A stretch of 64,000 bases of DNA from Sphingomonas chungangi (GCF_013778325.1 NZ_JACEIB010000025.1:124001-188000), one strand, 5' to 3'. Positions 44,307-54,318 are shown, numbered from the stretch's first letter. The notes: a model not told the origin generated them from the sequence alone. Translations and numbers: made by a program.

Positions 44307-44738
44307 ATGCGCCACGCCATCATCCCCGGCTTCCGCTACGAGGACGCGCCCGCCGCGATCCTGTTCCTGTGCGATGCCTTCGGCTTCCTGCCGCACGCCA
44401 TCTATCCCGACGAGGAGGACCAGCAGATCATCCACCACGCCCAGCTGCTGCTCGACGGCAACATGATCATGCTGGGCAGCGCCATGCCGGGCGAGGCGCG
44501 CGAGCGCTATGGCTGGCGCACGCCGGAGGAAGCGGGCGGCGTCACCAACTCGATCTACGTCGTCGTCGAGGATGTCGACGCCCATTGCGAGCGCGCGCGG
44601 GCGAACGGCGCCCGCATCATCGACGAGCCGCACGACAATGACGGCTATCCCGGCCGCGGCTACGCCGCCTACGACAGCGAGGGCCATGTCTGGAGCTTCG
44701 GCAGCTACGATCCCTTCGCGGCGCCCGAGGACGCCTAG
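44307..44738 (+). CDS. VOC-superfamily (glyoxalase/PhnB-like) protein
   Basis: 143 residues with an AAGGAGA ribosome-binding site. The fold signature is visible in FRYEDAPAAILFLCDAFGF (first repeat) and SIYVVVEDVDAHCERARANGARIIDEP with GRGYAAYDSEGHVWSFGSY (second repeat). The HAQLLLDGNMIMLGS strand resembles PhnB-type proteins, which often lack enzymatic metal residues. Function unknown: antibiotic resistance, metal-dependent lyase or binding roles are all known for the superfamily. The stop shares CTAG with the stop of the convergent membrane-protein gene. Confidence 0.88.
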   Translation: MRHAIIPGFRYEDAPAAILFLCDAFGFLPHAIYPDEEDQQIIHHAQLLLDGNMIMLGSAMPGEARERYGWRTPEEAGGVTNSIYVVVEDVDAHCERARANGARIIDEPHDNDGYPGRGYAAYDSEGHVWSFGSYDPFAAPEDA

Positions 44739-45424
44739 ACCGGCGCGCCCGCCGCCCGCGCGATCGCGGCGAAGCTGTCGCCCGTCGCCCAGCCCATGCC
44801 GACCTGCAACGCGACGAAGACCCCGAGCATCGCGGGGAGCGGCCAGAGCGGCCGCCCCTGGCGCAGCTCAAGCAGGATGGCGACGACCAGCACCGCCTCG
44901 ATCGTCCACATCGTCCATCGCAGGCCGCCGGCGAGGCCGTGCGCGGCCGGGACATATTCGGCGTAGAACCGCCCCAGCGCCGGGCCGAGCCCGATCAGGA
45001 TCGTCGATCCCATCAGCCGCGCGTGCAGCCGACGACGGCGACGGAAGGCCAGCCCTAGCCCGTAGATCACCGCGAACAGCAGCAGGAAGACGACGTCCAG
45101 GAAGATCAGGGTGAGCCGCAGATCGCGCGGGAAGTCGGGATCGCCGACCGTCTCGACATAGACCATGTAGCTACTGCTGCCGAGCAGCAGCACGACCAGC
45201 GCGAGCGAGGCCCAGCCGAGCTGGCGGTGCAGGCCGTGCCTGCCGCCCCGGATCAGCAGAGACTGGGTGATCAGCAGAACCACCCAGAGCAAGGAGACGA
45301 TGCCGTGCAGCGTGTGCCAGCGATCGTTGCTCAGCGGATCGCCGATGAACGTCTTCCAGAAACCCGCGACGATCGCCGCGAGCCCGATCAGAAACCCGAT
45401 CCAGGCCTTGCCCCGTTCCGCCAT
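44735..45424 (-). CDS. Multi-pass membrane protein (DUF2306-like)
   Basis: 229 residues with seven hydrophobic segments. The stretch DRWHTLHGIVSLLWVVLLITQ, followed by RGGRHGLHRQLGWASL, places conserved histidines (HTLHG, LHRQLGW) at membrane boundaries, as in small haem- or quinone-associated membrane proteins and in DUF2306 proteins. I cannot assign a function. It is convergent with the VOC gene (shared CTAG stop) and lies 25 bases before the TfoX-like gene on the same strand. Confidence 0.7.
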   Translation of the reverse strand: MAERGKAWIGFLIGLAAIVAGFWKTFIGDPLSNDRWHTLHGIVSLLWVVLLITQSLLIRGGRHGLHRQLGWASLALVVLLLGSSSYMVYVETVGDPDFPRDLRLTLIFLDVVFLLLFAVIYGLGLAFRRRRRLHARLMGSTILIGLGPALGRFYAEYVPAAHGLAGGLRWTMWTIEAVLVVAILLELRQGRPLWPLPAMLGVFVALQVGMGWATGDSFAAIARAAGAPV

Positions 45425-45449
45425 CGCATTTCCCCCTGAGGGGATGGGT

Positions 45450-45794
45450 CTATCGCAATCCCGGTTTCGACGAGAGCCTCGCGACGAAAGTGACAGCCTT
45501 GTCGATCAAGTTGCGCCGAAGCATGTCGTCGTCGCGGCTCGGACCGGGCGGCACGCGCACCCAGCCGGGCATGGTGCGCTCGCCCATCGTGACGGTGACG
45601 ATCTCGGGATGCGCTAGCGCCCAGCCGTCCTCGCCCTTGCCGAGCCGGACCATCATCCCCTTCTGGCTCGCTGCGCACAGCAGATGGCCGTCGAGCAGCC
45701 AGCACAGTCCGCCGAACATCGCCTTCTCGGTAATGCCAGTCGTATCGCCCAACGCCTCGCGGACCATTTCCTCGAGGAGCCAGTCGCGCGCCAC
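45450..45794 (-). CDS. TfoX/Sxy N-terminal-domain protein
   Basis: 114 residues from the GTG at 45794, four bases after the prs stop. It matches the TfoX N-domain: ITEKAMFGGLCWLLDGHLLC and the later VRLGKGEDGWAL, AHPEIVTVTMGERTMPGWVRVPPG (pieces). It lacks the C-terminal half of the full competence regulator. Such stand-alone domains are common and of unknown function. Likely cotranscribed with prs. Confidence 0.88.
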   Translation of the reverse strand: MARDWLLEEMVREALGDTTGITEKAMFGGLCWLLDGHLLCAASQKGMMVRLGKGEDGWALAHPEIVTVTMGERTMPGWVRVPPGPSRDDDMLRRNLIDKAVTFVARLSSKPGLR

Positions 45795-45798
45795 GGCT

Positions 45799-46734
45799 TC
45801 AGTCGAAAAGCGAGGAGACCGAGCTCTCGTCGGCGATGCGCTTGATCGCCTCGGCGAGCAGGGGCGCGATCGTCAGCTGGCGAATCTTCTTGGCCTCGGC
45901 CACCGCCGGCGGGGCGAGGATCGAATCGGTGACGACCAGTTCGGTCAGCACCGAACCCTCGACGCGGGCGACGGCACCGCCCGAGAGCACGCCGTGGCTG
46001 ACATAGGCGACGACATCCTCGGCGCCCGCTTCGCGCAGCGCGGCGGCCGCGTTGCACAGCGTGCCGGCCGAATCGACGATGTCGTCGACGAGGATGCAGA
46101 AGCGGCCGGCGGGATCGCCGATGATGTTCATCACCTCCGATTCGCCCGGCTTCTCGCGCCGCTTGTCGACGATCGCGAGCGGCGCGTTGCCGAGCCGCTT
46201 GGAGAGCGCGCGGGCGCGCACCACGCCGCCGACGTCGGGCGAGACGACCATCAGGTTGCGGCCCGAGAATCGCGCCAGCAGATCCGCCGACATCACGGGA
46301 GCCGCGAAAAGATTGTCGGTGGGGATATCGAAGAAGCCTTGGATCTGGCCGGCGTGGAGATCGACAGACAGCACGCGGTCGGCGCCCGCCGCCGTCACCA
46401 TGTTCGCCACCAGCTTGGCCGAGATCGGCGTGCGCGGGCCGGGCTTCCGGTCCTGCCGGGCATAGCCGAAATAGGGGATCACCGCGGTGATGCGCCGCGC
46501 CGACGCGCGCTTCAGCGCATCGATGCAGATCAGCAGCTCCATCAGATTGTCGTTGGCGGGGTAGCCGGTGGACTGGATGACGAAGACATCCTCGCCGCGC
46601 ACATTCTCCTGGATCTCGACGAAGATCTCCTCGTCGGCGAAGCGGCGCACGCTCGCCTTGGTGAGCGGCATGTCGAGATAGTCGGCGATCGCCTTGGCGA
46701 GCGTCAGGTTCGAATTGCCCGACAGAAGCTTCAT
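45799..46734 (-). CDS. prs: Ribose-phosphate pyrophosphokinase (PRPP synthase)
   Basis: 311 residues. Makes 5-phosphoribosyl-1-pyrophosphate from ribose 5-phosphate and ATP for nucleotides, histidine and tryptophan. Class I motifs: [18 protein letters not shown] (pieces), [52 protein letters not shown] and PRPP loop [13 protein letters not shown]. Normal length. Divergent from gltX across 113 bases with no clear promoter motif. Confidence 0.96.
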   Translation of the reverse strand: MKLLSGNSNLTLAKAIADYLDMPLTKASVRRFADEEIFVEIQENVRGEDVFVIQSTGYPANDNLMELLICIDALKRASARRITAVIPYFGYARQDRKPGPRTPISAKLVANMVTAAGADRVLSVDLHAGQIQGFFDIPTDNLFAAPVMSADLLARFSGRNLMVVSPDVGGVVRARALSKRLGNAPLAIVDKRREKPGESEVMNIIGDPAGRFCILVDDIVDSAGTLCNAAAALREAGAEDVVAYVSHGVLSGGAVARVEGSVLTELVVTDSILAPPAVAEAKKIRQLTIAPLLAEAIKRIADESSVSSLFD

Positions 46735-46847
46735 GTGATGGTCGTCCCGCGCGAGGCCCCCCGGCCGGGGCGTTCGCGCGCGCCTTAGCGATGCAACGCC
46801 CCGCTGCCAAGTTGCGGGATGATGACAGAGTGGTAGAGGCGCATGCC

Positions 46848-48188
46848 ATGACGGTCATCACCCGCTTCGCGCCCTCGCCCACCGGCAAGCTGCATGTCGG
46901 CAACATCCGCACTGCCCTGGTGTGCTGGATGGCCGCGCGTGCGGAGGGCGGACGCTTCCTGCTGCGGCTCGACGACACCGATCGCGCGCGCTCGACCGAG
47001 GAGAACGTCGTCGCGATCCGGCGCGACCTGGAATGGCTGGGGCTGGTGCCGGAAGGCGAGGTGCGCCAGTCCGATCGCTTCGCGCTCTACGAGGCGGCGT
47101 TCGAGACGCTGCACGCGGCCGGGCGGGTCTATCCCTGCCACGAAAGCGAGGAGGAGCTGTCGATCAAGCGCAAGGTGGCGCTCGGGCGCGGCCTGCCGCC
47201 GATCTACGACCGTGCCGCGCTCAAGTTGAGCGCCGAGGAGCGGCAGAAGCTGGAAGCGGACGGTATTCGCCCCCACTGGCGCTTCAGGCTGGATGCCGCC
47301 CCGATCGAATGGACCGACCTGATCCGCGGGCCGCAGCATTTCGAGGGCGCGGCGCTCTCCGATCCCGTCGTGCGGCGCGCGGACGGAAGCTGGCTCTATC
47401 TGCTGCCCAGCGTGATCGACGACATCGACATGAAGATCAGCCATGTGGTGCGCGGCGAAGACCACGTCTCCAACACCGCCGTGCAGATCCAGATGTTCGA
47501 GGCGCTGGGTGCGAACATTCCGAACTTCGCGCACATGGCGTTGCTCGTCGGGGCCGACGGCAAGCTCTCCAAGCGCGAGGGGGCGATCGGGGTCGAAGCG
47601 ATCCGGACGGATGGCATCGAGCCGCAGGCGCTGCTCGGCCTGCTCGCGCGGATCGGGACGAGCGAGCCGGTGGTGCCGATCGCCGCGCCGGAGGATCTGC
47701 TGCCCGGCTTCGCCTTCCCGCACATGGGCCGGGCGCCGGCGCGGTTCGATTCGACGGAGCTGGAGCAGCTCAACGCGAAGACGCTACACCTGCTGCCCTA
47801 TGCGGCGGTGAAGGATCGCCTGCCCGGCGGCGTCGATGAGACGATCTGGCTGGCGATCCGGCCGAACCTCGCCACTGTCGCGGATGCGCAGGCCGCGCTG
47901 GTGGCGATCGAGGGGCCGATCACCGCGCCCGATCTCGCGCCCGAGGACAGGGCCTTCTGCGCGGAGGCCGCCACTGCCGCCGCTTCGCTCGACTGGGCCG
48001 AGGCCCCCTGGATCGGGCTTGTCGGCGTGCTCAAGGCCTCGACCGGCCGCAAGGGCAAGGCGCTGTTCCTGCCGCTCCGTCTCGCGCTCACGGGGCGTGA
48101 TCATGGCCCCGAAATGGCCGCTTTGCTTCCCCTGATCGGCCGGGATCGCGCCATTGCGCGGCTGCGGCTGGCGGCGGGGCTCGCATAG
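46848..48188 (+). CDS. gltX: Glutamyl-tRNA synthetase
   Basis: 446 residues, class I synthetase. The start at 46848 ([19 protein letters not shown]) carries the HIGH-equivalent as HVGN and the KMSKS motif as KLSKR. The catalytic domain is followed by a discriminating anticodon-binding domain. Many alphaproteobacteria have two GltX forms of which one misacylates tRNA-Gln for amidation; length and HVGN resemble the second form, but only one is in this window. 15 bases before the small membrane protein and ribD, so probably cotranscribed with the riboflavin genes. Confidence 0.94.
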   Translation: MTVITRFAPSPTGKLHVGNIRTALVCWMAARAEGGRFLLRLDDTDRARSTEENVVAIRRDLEWLGLVPEGEVRQSDRFALYEAAFETLHAAGRVYPCHESEEELSIKRKVALGRGLPPIYDRAALKLSAEERQKLEADGIRPHWRFRLDAAPIEWTDLIRGPQHFEGAALSDPVVRRADGSWLYLLPSVIDDIDMKISHVVRGEDHVSNTAVQIQMFEALGANIPNFAHMALLVGADGKLSKREGAIGVEAIRTDGIEPQALLGLLARIGTSEPVVPIAAPEDLLPGFAFPHMGRAPARFDSTELEQLNAKTLHLLPYAAVKDRLPGGVDETIWLAIRPNLATVADAQAALVAIEGPITAPDLAPEDRAFCAEAATAAASLDWAEAPWIGLVGVLKASTGRKGKALFLPLRLALTGRDHGPEMAALLPLIGRDRAIARLRLAAGLA

Positions 48189-48203
48189 GCCTATCTTGCG
48201 CGG

Positions 48204-48545
48204 ATGGCCCGTTCCTCCTTCTCGCCGTTCAAGCCGCCTTCGCCCCGACGCTTCGTCGACGGTTTCCGCGATCTCGGCTTCTTCGTCCGCACGCGCTCGC
48301 GCACCGACTATGTGATCGCCGGCATCGCCGCGGCGATGACGATCTTCATCATCTTCGCATTTTGGCACGACAGCCGGTTCGAGGCCGAGCCGCAGATCAT
48401 CTACGTGCAGAACTGGCCCGCCAACCGCACCGACGACCAGATCCGCGCCGACCAGAAGAAGGACCGGATCGAGCGCGAACAGGTCGAAGCCTATCGCAAG
48501 GCCGAGTTCCAGAAGATGCAGAAGGCGACCAGCGGCTGGCTGTGA
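48204..48545 (+). CDS. Small single-pass membrane protein of unknown function
   Basis: 113 residues: a basic N-terminus (KPPSPRRFVDGFRDLGFFVRTRSR), one membrane helix (DYVIAGIAAAMTIFIIFAFW), then a periplasmic part with IIYVQNWPANRTDDQI and a charged helix (RADQKKDRIEREQVEAYRK). No named domain seen. The stop overlaps the ribD start by one base (TGATG), so it is coupled to ribD. Conserved gene order with ribD would suggest a real function; I cannot test that here. Confidence 0.75.
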   Translation: MARSSFSPFKPPSPRRFVDGFRDLGFFVRTRSRTDYVIAGIAAAMTIFIIFAFWHDSRFEAEPQIIYVQNWPANRTDDQIRADQKKDRIEREQVEAYRKAEFQKMQKATSGWL

Positions 48546-49525
48546 TGGCCTCACGGGGGGACGATGCCCGCTGGATGGCCGTCGCGGCGGCGCTGTCCGA
48601 GCGCGGCCGGGGGCGAACGACGCCCAACCCCAATGTCGGCTGCGTGATCGTGCGGGACGGCTGCGTGATCGGGCGCGGCTGGACCCAGCCCGGAGGTCGC
48701 CCCCATGCCGAGGCGATGGCGCTGAAGCAGGCCGGCGCCTCCGCCGGAGGTGCAACCGTCTACGTCACGCTGGAACCCTGCGCGCATGAAAGCCCGCGCG
48801 GGCCGGCCTGCGCGGACCTGCTGGTCGCGGCGAAACCGGCACGTGTCGTGGCTGCACTGACCGATCCCGATCCCCGCACCGCCGGCAAGGGCTTCGCGAA
48901 GCTGCGCGCGACGGGGATCGTGGTGACGGAAGGCGTCTCGGCCGATTTGGCGTGGCGCGCGATGGCGGGTTTCCTGACGCGTCAGGCGCTGGGTCGCCCG
49001 CTCGTGACGCTGAAGCTCGCGACATCGCTGGACGGGAAGATCGCTCTGCCGTCGGGCGAAAGCAAATGGATTACCGGGCCGGAAGCGCGGGCGCATGCGC
49101 ATCTGGAGCGGGCGCGGACCGATGCGATTCTGGTGGGGCGCGGCACGTTCGAAGCGGATGCGCCGAGGCTGGACGTGCGGCTGCCCGGACTGGAAGGACG
49201 CTCTCCCACTCGCGTCATCCTCTCCACCCGTCATGCCGGTGACGAAGGTGGTTGGCCGGTGCTCGCCTCTCCACACGCCATCGCCGCCCTCACCGCCGAC
49301 CATCTCCTCGTCGAGGGCGGCGCCGGCGCCGCCTCCGCCTTCCTTGCCGCCGATCTGGTCGATCGTCTGCTGCTCTATCGCGCGCCGATCCTGATAGGCG
49401 AGGGCCGCGCCTGCATCGGCGATATCGGTCTCGGCACGCTCGCGGAAGCGCACGGGCGATGGCTGCTCTCAGACGCGCGCGCGCTCGGTGCGGATCGACT
49501 CGAAATCTACGAGCGACGGCGCTAG
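48545..49525 (+). CDS. ribD: RibD: bifunctional riboflavin deaminase/reductase
   Basis: 326 residues. The N-terminal deaminase carries zinc ligands in GGRPHAEAMAL (HAE) and LEPCAHESPRGPAC (PC-x(8)-C); the C-terminal reductase starts at RPLVTLKLATSLDGKIALPSG and includes EGGAGAASAFLAADLVDRLLLY (pieces). It carries out two steps, deamination of the pyrimidinone and reduction of its ribosyl chain, using NADPH. Nine bases before ribE. No FMN riboswitch is seen in front of this unit. Confidence 0.95.
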   Translation: MASRGDDARWMAVAAALSERGRGRTTPNPNVGCVIVRDGCVIGRGWTQPGGRPHAEAMALKQAGASAGGATVYVTLEPCAHESPRGPACADLLVAAKPARVVAALTDPDPRTAGKGFAKLRATGIVVTEGVSADLAWRAMAGFLTRQALGRPLVTLKLATSLDGKIALPSGESKWITGPEARAHAHLERARTDAILVGRGTFEADAPRLDVRLPGLEGRSPTRVILSTRHAGDEGGWPVLASPHAIAALTADHLLVEGGAGAASAFLAADLVDRLLLYRAPILIGEGRACIGDIGLGTLAEAHGRWLLSDARALGADRLEIYERRR

Positions 49526-49534
49526 GGGAACGCC

Positions 49535-50152
49535 ATGTTCACAGGGATCATCACCGACATCGGCACCGTGCGCAGCATCGAACAGCGCGGTGACCTCCGC
49601 CTAGTCATCGACAGCGGCTACGATATGGGCGGTGTCGATCTCGGCGCCTCGATCGCCTGCTCGGGTGCCTGCCTGACGGTGGTCGACAAGGCGCCGGCGG
49701 GCGAGAAAGGCTGGTTCGCGGTGGATGTGTCGCACGAGACCGTCTCGCGCACCGCGCCGGGCCTGTTCGCGGAAGGCGCCCGCCTCAATCTCGAGCGCGC
49801 GCTCAAGGTCGGCGACGAGCTCGGCGGCCATATCGTCACCGGCCATGTCGATGGCATCGGCACGCTCGTCTCGGCCGAGCCGGACGGCGATTCGATCCGC
49901 ATCGTGGTCGAGGCGCCGGCCTCCCTGGCCCCCTATCTGGTCGCCAAGGGATCGATCACGGTGGACGGCGTCTCGCTCACCGTGAACAGCGCCGAGGATG
50001 TCGCAGGCGGTGCCTGCCGCTTCGGCATCAACATCATACCGCACACCCAACAGCTCACCACCCTCGACGCGCTGGAGCCGGGCCGCCGCTTCAACCTCGA
50101 GATCGACATCCTCGCCCGTTACCTGGGCCGCATGGAGCAGCTCCGCAAATGA
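49535..50152 (+). CDS. ribE: Riboflavin synthase alpha subunit
   Basis: 205 residues made of two lumazine-binding repeats: MFTGIITDIGTVRSIEQRG, then GASIACSGACLTVVDK in the first, and SVSLTVN-like VDGVSLTVNSAEDV with FGINIIPHTQQLT in the second. It dismutates two 6,7-dimethyl-8-ribityllumazine to riboflavin. An AGGGGA site precedes the ATG. The stop overlaps the ribB start (ATGA). Confidence 0.95.
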   Translation: MFTGIITDIGTVRSIEQRGDLRLVIDSGYDMGGVDLGASIACSGACLTVVDKAPAGEKGWFAVDVSHETVSRTAPGLFAEGARLNLERALKVGDELGGHIVTGHVDGIGTLVSAEPDGDSIRIVVEAPASLAPYLVAKGSITVDGVSLTVNSAEDVAGGACRFGINIIPHTQQLTTLDALEPGRRFNLEIDILARYLGRMEQLRK

Positions 50153-51261
50153 CCGCGCCTTTCCGCACCGCCCGCCACGCCTTTCTCTCCCCCACCGAGG
50201 AGATCATCGACGAAGCGCGCAACGGCCGCATGTTCATCCTCGTCGACGACGAGGATCGGGAGAACGAAGGCGATCTCGTCATCCCCGCGCAGATGGCGAC
50301 GCCGGCGGCGATCAACTTCATGGCGACTCACGGCAAGGGCCTGATCTGCCTCGCGCTCGGCAAGGAAAGGGTCGACCAGCTCGGTCTCAATCTGATGAGC
50401 CGCAACAACGGCACCCGGCACGAGACCGCCTTCACCGTCTCCATCGAGGCTCGCGACGGCGTGACGACGGGCATTTCGGCGGGCGATCGCGCACGCACGG
50501 TGGCGGTGGCGATCGACGCCTCCAAGGGCCCCGAGCATATCGTGACGCCGGGCCACGTCTTCCCGCTGATCGCCAAGCCCGGCGGCGTGCTGGTCCGCGC
50601 CGGCCATACCGAGGCGGCGGTGGACGTCTCGCGCCTCGCCGGCCTTAATCCTTCGGGCGTGATCTGCGAGATCATGAAGGAGGACGGGACGATGGCCCGC
50701 CTCGACGATCTGGTCGCCTTCGCGCAGCGCCATGGCCTGAAGATCGGCACGATCCGGGACCTGATCGCCTATCGCCGCCGCCACGACCACAATGTCGAGC
50801 GCGTCGCCGAGGCGAAGTTCGAGAGCGAATGGGGAGGCGAGTGGACCGCCATCACCTTCCGCAACAAGGCGATCGACACCGAGACGCTGGTGCTGGTGAA
50901 GGGGCGGATCGATCCAGGCCAGCCGACGCTGGTGCGCATGCACGCTCTCGGGCTGTTCTCCGATGCGCTGGGAATGACGAACAGTCGCTCCGGCCTGCTT
51001 GGCCGCGCCATGGAGGCGATTGCCGCCGAAGGTGCGGGTGTGGTCGTCCTGCTCGACGCACGGGCGAAGCTGTCGCAGATCACCCGGCTGATAGGCGGCG
51101 AGAAACTGCCCGACATGAACGAGCTGCGCGACTACGGCGTTGGCGCGCAGATCCTCGCCGAACTCGGCATCCACGACATGGTGCTGCTGACCAATTCGCA
51201 CCACACGCTGGTCGCGCTGGACGGCTACGGCCTCAACATCGTCGAGGAGCGCGCACTCTGA
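50149..51261 (+). CDS. ribB: RibB: 3,4-dihydroxy-2-butanone-4-phosphate synthase with a degenerate RibA domain
   Basis: 370 residues. Residues 1-210 form an intact DHBP synthase ([63 protein letters not shown]). Residues 215-370 align with GTP cyclohydrolase II by general pattern but lack the zinc cysteines (where active enzymes have a CLTGD...RCDC stretch, this one reads [16 protein letters not shown]) and the GRGIGL loop, so this half should not hydrolyse GTP. Such RibBX forms are known in alphaproteobacteria; an active RibA must be elsewhere. Stop overlaps ribH. Confidence 0.93.
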   Translation: MTAPFRTARHAFLSPTEEIIDEARNGRMFILVDDEDRENEGDLVIPAQMATPAAINFMATHGKGLICLALGKERVDQLGLNLMSRNNGTRHETAFTVSIEARDGVTTGISAGDRARTVAVAIDASKGPEHIVTPGHVFPLIAKPGGVLVRAGHTEAAVDVSRLAGLNPSGVICEIMKEDGTMARLDDLVAFAQRHGLKIGTIRDLIAYRRRHDHNVERVAEAKFESEWGGEWTAITFRNKAIDTETLVLVKGRIDPGQPTLVRMHALGLFSDALGMTNSRSGLLGRAMEAIAAEGAGVVVLLDARAKLSQITRLIGGEKLPDMNELRDYGVGAQILAELGIHDMVLLTNSHHTLVALDGYGLNIVEERAL

Positions 51262-51677
51262 TGGCCAACATCCTCATCGTCGAGGCCCGATTCTACGAGC
51301 ATCTGAACGATTTGCTGCTGGAGGGCGCGCGCGGTGCGATCGAGGCGGCGGGCCATAGCCACGAAACCCTCACCGTGCCCGGCGCGCTGGAAGTGCCGGG
51401 CGCGATCGCGCTGGCGGCGGACAAATACGACGCCTTCGTCGCGATCGGCGTGGTGATCCGCGGCGAGACCTACCATTTCGAGATCGTCGCAGGCGAGAGC
51501 GCGCGCGCGCTGATGGCGCTGACGCTCGACGGACTAGCGATCGGCAACGGCATCCTGACCACGGAGAACGAGGCGCAGGCGCTCACCCGGGCACGCCCGA
51601 CCGAGAAGGACAAGGGCGGCGAGGCCGCCAAGGCCGCGATCCGGATGATGGAGCTGCAGCAGGCCTTCGCCGGCTGA
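51261..51677 (+). CDS. ribH: RibH: 6,7-dimethyl-8-ribityllumazine synthase
   Basis: 138 residues, lumazine synthase. Motifs: [57 protein letters not shown] (His for catalysis) and [17 protein letters not shown]. Final step before riboflavin synthase. Coupled to ribB by one-base overlap. The stop sits in TGATCA, directly abutting the stop of the convergent hybrid kinase. Confidence 0.95.
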   Translation: MANILIVEARFYEHLNDLLLEGARGAIEAAGHSHETLTVPGALEVPGAIALAADKYDAFVAIGVVIRGETYHFEIVAGESARALMALTLDGLAIGNGILTTENEAQALTRARPTEKDKGGEAAKAAIRMMELQQAFAG

Positions 51678-53666
51678 TCAGACGATCAGCAGTGCCCGCA
51701 CCCGCTCCAGCAAGGCATCCGGCGTGAAGGGCTTGACCAGCAGCGGCTCGCGACCGGCGCGCTCCGAAGTATCCGCCCCGGCATAGCCGCTCATCAGCAG
51801 CACCCGTGTAGCCGGTGCACGCGCCAGCAGTTCGTCCGCGAGCGCGAAGCCGTCGAGCCGCGGCATCATGACATCCGAAACGACGATGTCGGGCGGCGGG
51901 CTCTGCCGCGCGAACAGCGTCAGCGCGGAGCGGCCGTCATGCGCCTCGATCACCTTGTAGCCGGCATCGCGCAGTGTCTCTACCACCAGCTCGCGCAGCG
52001 CGTCATTGTCCTCCACCACCATCACGCAGGCGGCACGCGGGTTCGCCTCGATCGCCGGTTCGCGGACCGGCGGGGCACCCGCGGGCTCGCTCGCGGTGCG
52101 GGGCAGCCAGAGGTGGACGCCAGTGCCTTCGCCGGGCCGCGTATCGATCGTGACGAAGCCGCCCGACTGGCGGACGAAGCCGTGCACCTGGCTCAGGCCC
52201 AGCCCGGTGCCGCGTCCCACCCCTTTTGTGGTGAAGAACGGTTCGAAGGCGCGCGCTCGGACCTCCTCGGTCATGCCGGTTCCCGTGTCCGCGACCGTAA
52301 GGCGCACGAAATCGCCCGGGGGCACGCCATGTCGCCCGGCCTCCGCCGCATCGACCACGAGATTGCCGAGGCCGATCAGCAACGTCGCAAGGTCGCCGCC
52401 CGCCATCGCGTCTCGTGCGTTGACCACCAGGTTGAGGATCGCATTCTCGAGTTGGTTGACATCGATCTCGACCGGCCAGACCCCGGCCTCGCTGAACATC
52501 TCGATCGCGATCGCCTCGCTCGCGGCGTGCTCGACCAGCGGCCGCATGTCGGCAATCAACCCGGCGAGATCGACCGCGCGGGGCGCCAGCCGCTGCCGTC
52601 GCGCGAACGCGAGCAGCCGCTGGGTCAGCGTCGCGGCACGGTTGGCGCCCTCGCCCGCCTCCGCCAATGCGCGTTCGACACGTGGCACGTCGCCCGTCTT
52701 CAGCCGGCGGCCGGCAATGTCGAGATTGCCGACGATGATCGTCAGCAGATTGTTGAAATCGTGCGCGATGCCGCCGGTCAGCTGGCCGAGTGATTCCATC
52801 TTCTGCGCCTGCAGCAGATCGGCCTCGGCGATACGCAGCGCGGTATCGTCGCGACCGATCGCATAGATCAGCTCGCCCTCGCGACGGAGCGTCCAGCTGA
52901 TGGACCGGATCGCGCGATCGGCGCCGTAATAGTCCGTGGTGAAAGGCACCGCGCCGCCATTGGGAATCTCGCGAAGGCGCGGTCGCGCCGAGGGATCGAC
53001 GAGGAAATCCCGCATCTCCATTGCGCCCGGCGCGAAGAGCGGGCCGAACACCGCCTGCCAGGCCGGATTGGCGGACATCACCGTACCATCCAAGTCGCAG
53101 ACCAGCATCAGGTCGTGGGTCAGCGTCCACAGCCGGTCGTGATCGCGCAGCACATCGGCGCGGACGGCGGCGTCGATCCGGGCCATGCGCCGGAACTCGA
53201 TCAGGGCGGCCGCCTGCCGAGCGAGCGCCGCCAGTGCCGGCGCCTGATCGAAGCGATCGCGCGGGGCGGTGTCGATCACGCAGACGGTGCCGATCGCATG
53301 ACCTTCCGGCGTGCGGATCGGCGCGCCCGCGTAGAAGCGGATGAAGGGATCGCCGGTAACCAGTGGATTGTTCGCGAAACGCGGATCGCGGGTCGCGTCG
53401 GGCACCACCAGTACGTCATGCCCGCGGATGGCGTGGTCGCAGAAGGCCACGGAGCGGGGCGTCTCGGCTGCGTCCAGCCCGACTCGCGCCTTGAACCACT
53501 GCCGCTCGGCATCGATCAGGCTGACCAGCGCCACCGGCGTGCCGGCGAGAACGCGCGCCACCTCGACCAGATCGTCGAAGCCCGACTCCGGCCCCGTATC
53601 GAGCAGCCCAAGATCGCGCAGCGCCGCAAGGCGCGCCGCTTCGTCGGGAACGCCGGCGATCGTCAC
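51678..53666 (-). CDS. Hybrid sensor histidine kinase (GAF-PAS-HisKA-HATPase-REC)
   Basis: About 661 residues from a GTG at 53666. Order: GAF domain (FDDLVEVARVLAGTPVALVSLIDAERQWFK..., residues 25-160), a PAS-like segment (LMLVCDLDGTVMSANPAWQAVFG), dimerisation/phospho-acceptor helix with GGIAHDFNNLLTIIVGNLD, ATP-binding domain (ENAILNLVVNARDAM, FEPFFTTKGVGRGTGLGLSQV) and a C-terminal receiver (VMVVEDNDALRELV, VSDVMMPRLDGFALADEL). No membrane helix: cytosolic. An ATG at 53729 would add 21 residues but runs into the upstream gene. Signal unknown; a phosphorelay partner is not nearby. Confidence 0.88.
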   Translation of the reverse strand: MTIAGVPDEAARLAALRDLGLLDTGPESGFDDLVEVARVLAGTPVALVSLIDAERQWFKARVGLDAAETPRSVAFCDHAIRGHDVLVVPDATRDPRFANNPLVTGDPFIRFYAGAPIRTPEGHAIGTVCVIDTAPRDRFDQAPALAALARQAAALIEFRRMARIDAAVRADVLRDHDRLWTLTHDLMLVCDLDGTVMSANPAWQAVFGPLFAPGAMEMRDFLVDPSARPRLREIPNGGAVPFTTDYYGADRAIRSISWTLRREGELIYAIGRDDTALRIAEADLLQAQKMESLGQLTGGIAHDFNNLLTIIVGNLDIAGRRLKTGDVPRVERALAEAGEGANRAATLTQRLLAFARRQRLAPRAVDLAGLIADMRPLVEHAASEAIAIEMFSEAGVWPVEIDVNQLENAILNLVVNARDAMAGGDLATLLIGLGNLVVDAAEAGRHGVPPGDFVRLTVADTGTGMTEEVRARAFEPFFTTKGVGRGTGLGLSQVHGFVRQSGGFVTIDTRPGEGTGVHLWLPRTASEPAGAPPVREPAIEANPRAACVMVVEDNDALRELVVETLRDAGYKVIEAHDGRSALTLFARQSPPPDIVVSDVMMPRLDGFALADELLARAPATRVLLMSGYAGADTSERAGREPLLVKPFTPDALLERVRALLIV

Positions 53667-53682
53667 ACGAGCCGGCCGGCTA

Positions 53683-54183
53683 TCAGACGCCGCTACCGCC
53701 GCCGGTCGGGTTGTCAGCCGTCGGCGCATTCATGCCGGCCGAGCCGACCGCGCCGATATTGCCGAACAGCTCCTGGAACAGGCTGCGCTTGCGGCCGAGC
53801 GTCGGCGTCTTATCGGCGACCGGGTGGATGTTGGCGGCCAGCTCGAGGCCGGTGCGATCGACGCTGGTGACGTTGCCGGCCTTGTCGAAATGCACGGCGA
53901 GGGTCAGCTGGCTCACCGGCTTGGGCAGGCCGAACGAGAATTGCTTGGTCGAGCGCGACACATAATACCACGTGCCGTCATCGAACTGGCTCGCGAAGCT
54001 CGGATCGCCCAGTGTCGCCTGGACCGAATCGCGGGTGTCGACGCCCGGCTCCACCGAGGCGACCAGCGAGCGATCGACGACATAGCCCTGATGCTCGCGC
54101 ACCTCCGCGCAGCCCGACAGTCCGGCCGCCAGCGCCAGACCCGCCACCGCGGCCATCCCGGCGCGTCCCATGCTGGCCGTCAT
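53683..54183 (-). CDS. bamE: BamE/SmpA outer-membrane assembly lipoprotein
   Basis: 166 residues: signal peptide ending in lipobox LSGC (Cys25), then HQGYVVDRSLVASVEPGVDTRDSVQATLGDPS, WYYVSRS and AVHFDKAGNVTSV, the SmpA/OmlA pattern (pieces). BamE is a small partner in the BAM complex that inserts outer-membrane proteins. A C-terminal Gly/Ser/Asn-rich tail of about 40 residues extends beyond the domain. Divergent from the CBP3 gene. Confidence 0.92.
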   Translation of the reverse strand: MTASMGRAGMAAVAGLALAAGLSGCAEVREHQGYVVDRSLVASVEPGVDTRDSVQATLGDPSFASQFDDGTWYYVSRSTKQFSFGLPKPVSQLTLAVHFDKAGNVTSVDRTGLELAANIHPVADKTPTLGRKRSLFQELFGNIGAVGSAGMNAPTADNPTGGGSGV

Positions 54184-54318
54184 TCACTTCTCCTCACGCC
54201 GCCGGCGCCCTGTCCCGGCTGAAACACCGAGCGCCATTGCATCGGCCGTCCACCCGCTCAATATGCCGGGGACACGCGCCGCACAAGGCGGCTTGGCGCA
54301 AAGGGACGGGACGAGAGG

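Noticed and set aside
48189-48544. An FMN riboswitch for the riboflavin genes
   Set aside because: The space before ribD is coding and the gap after gltX is only 15 bases; no RFN elements are present.
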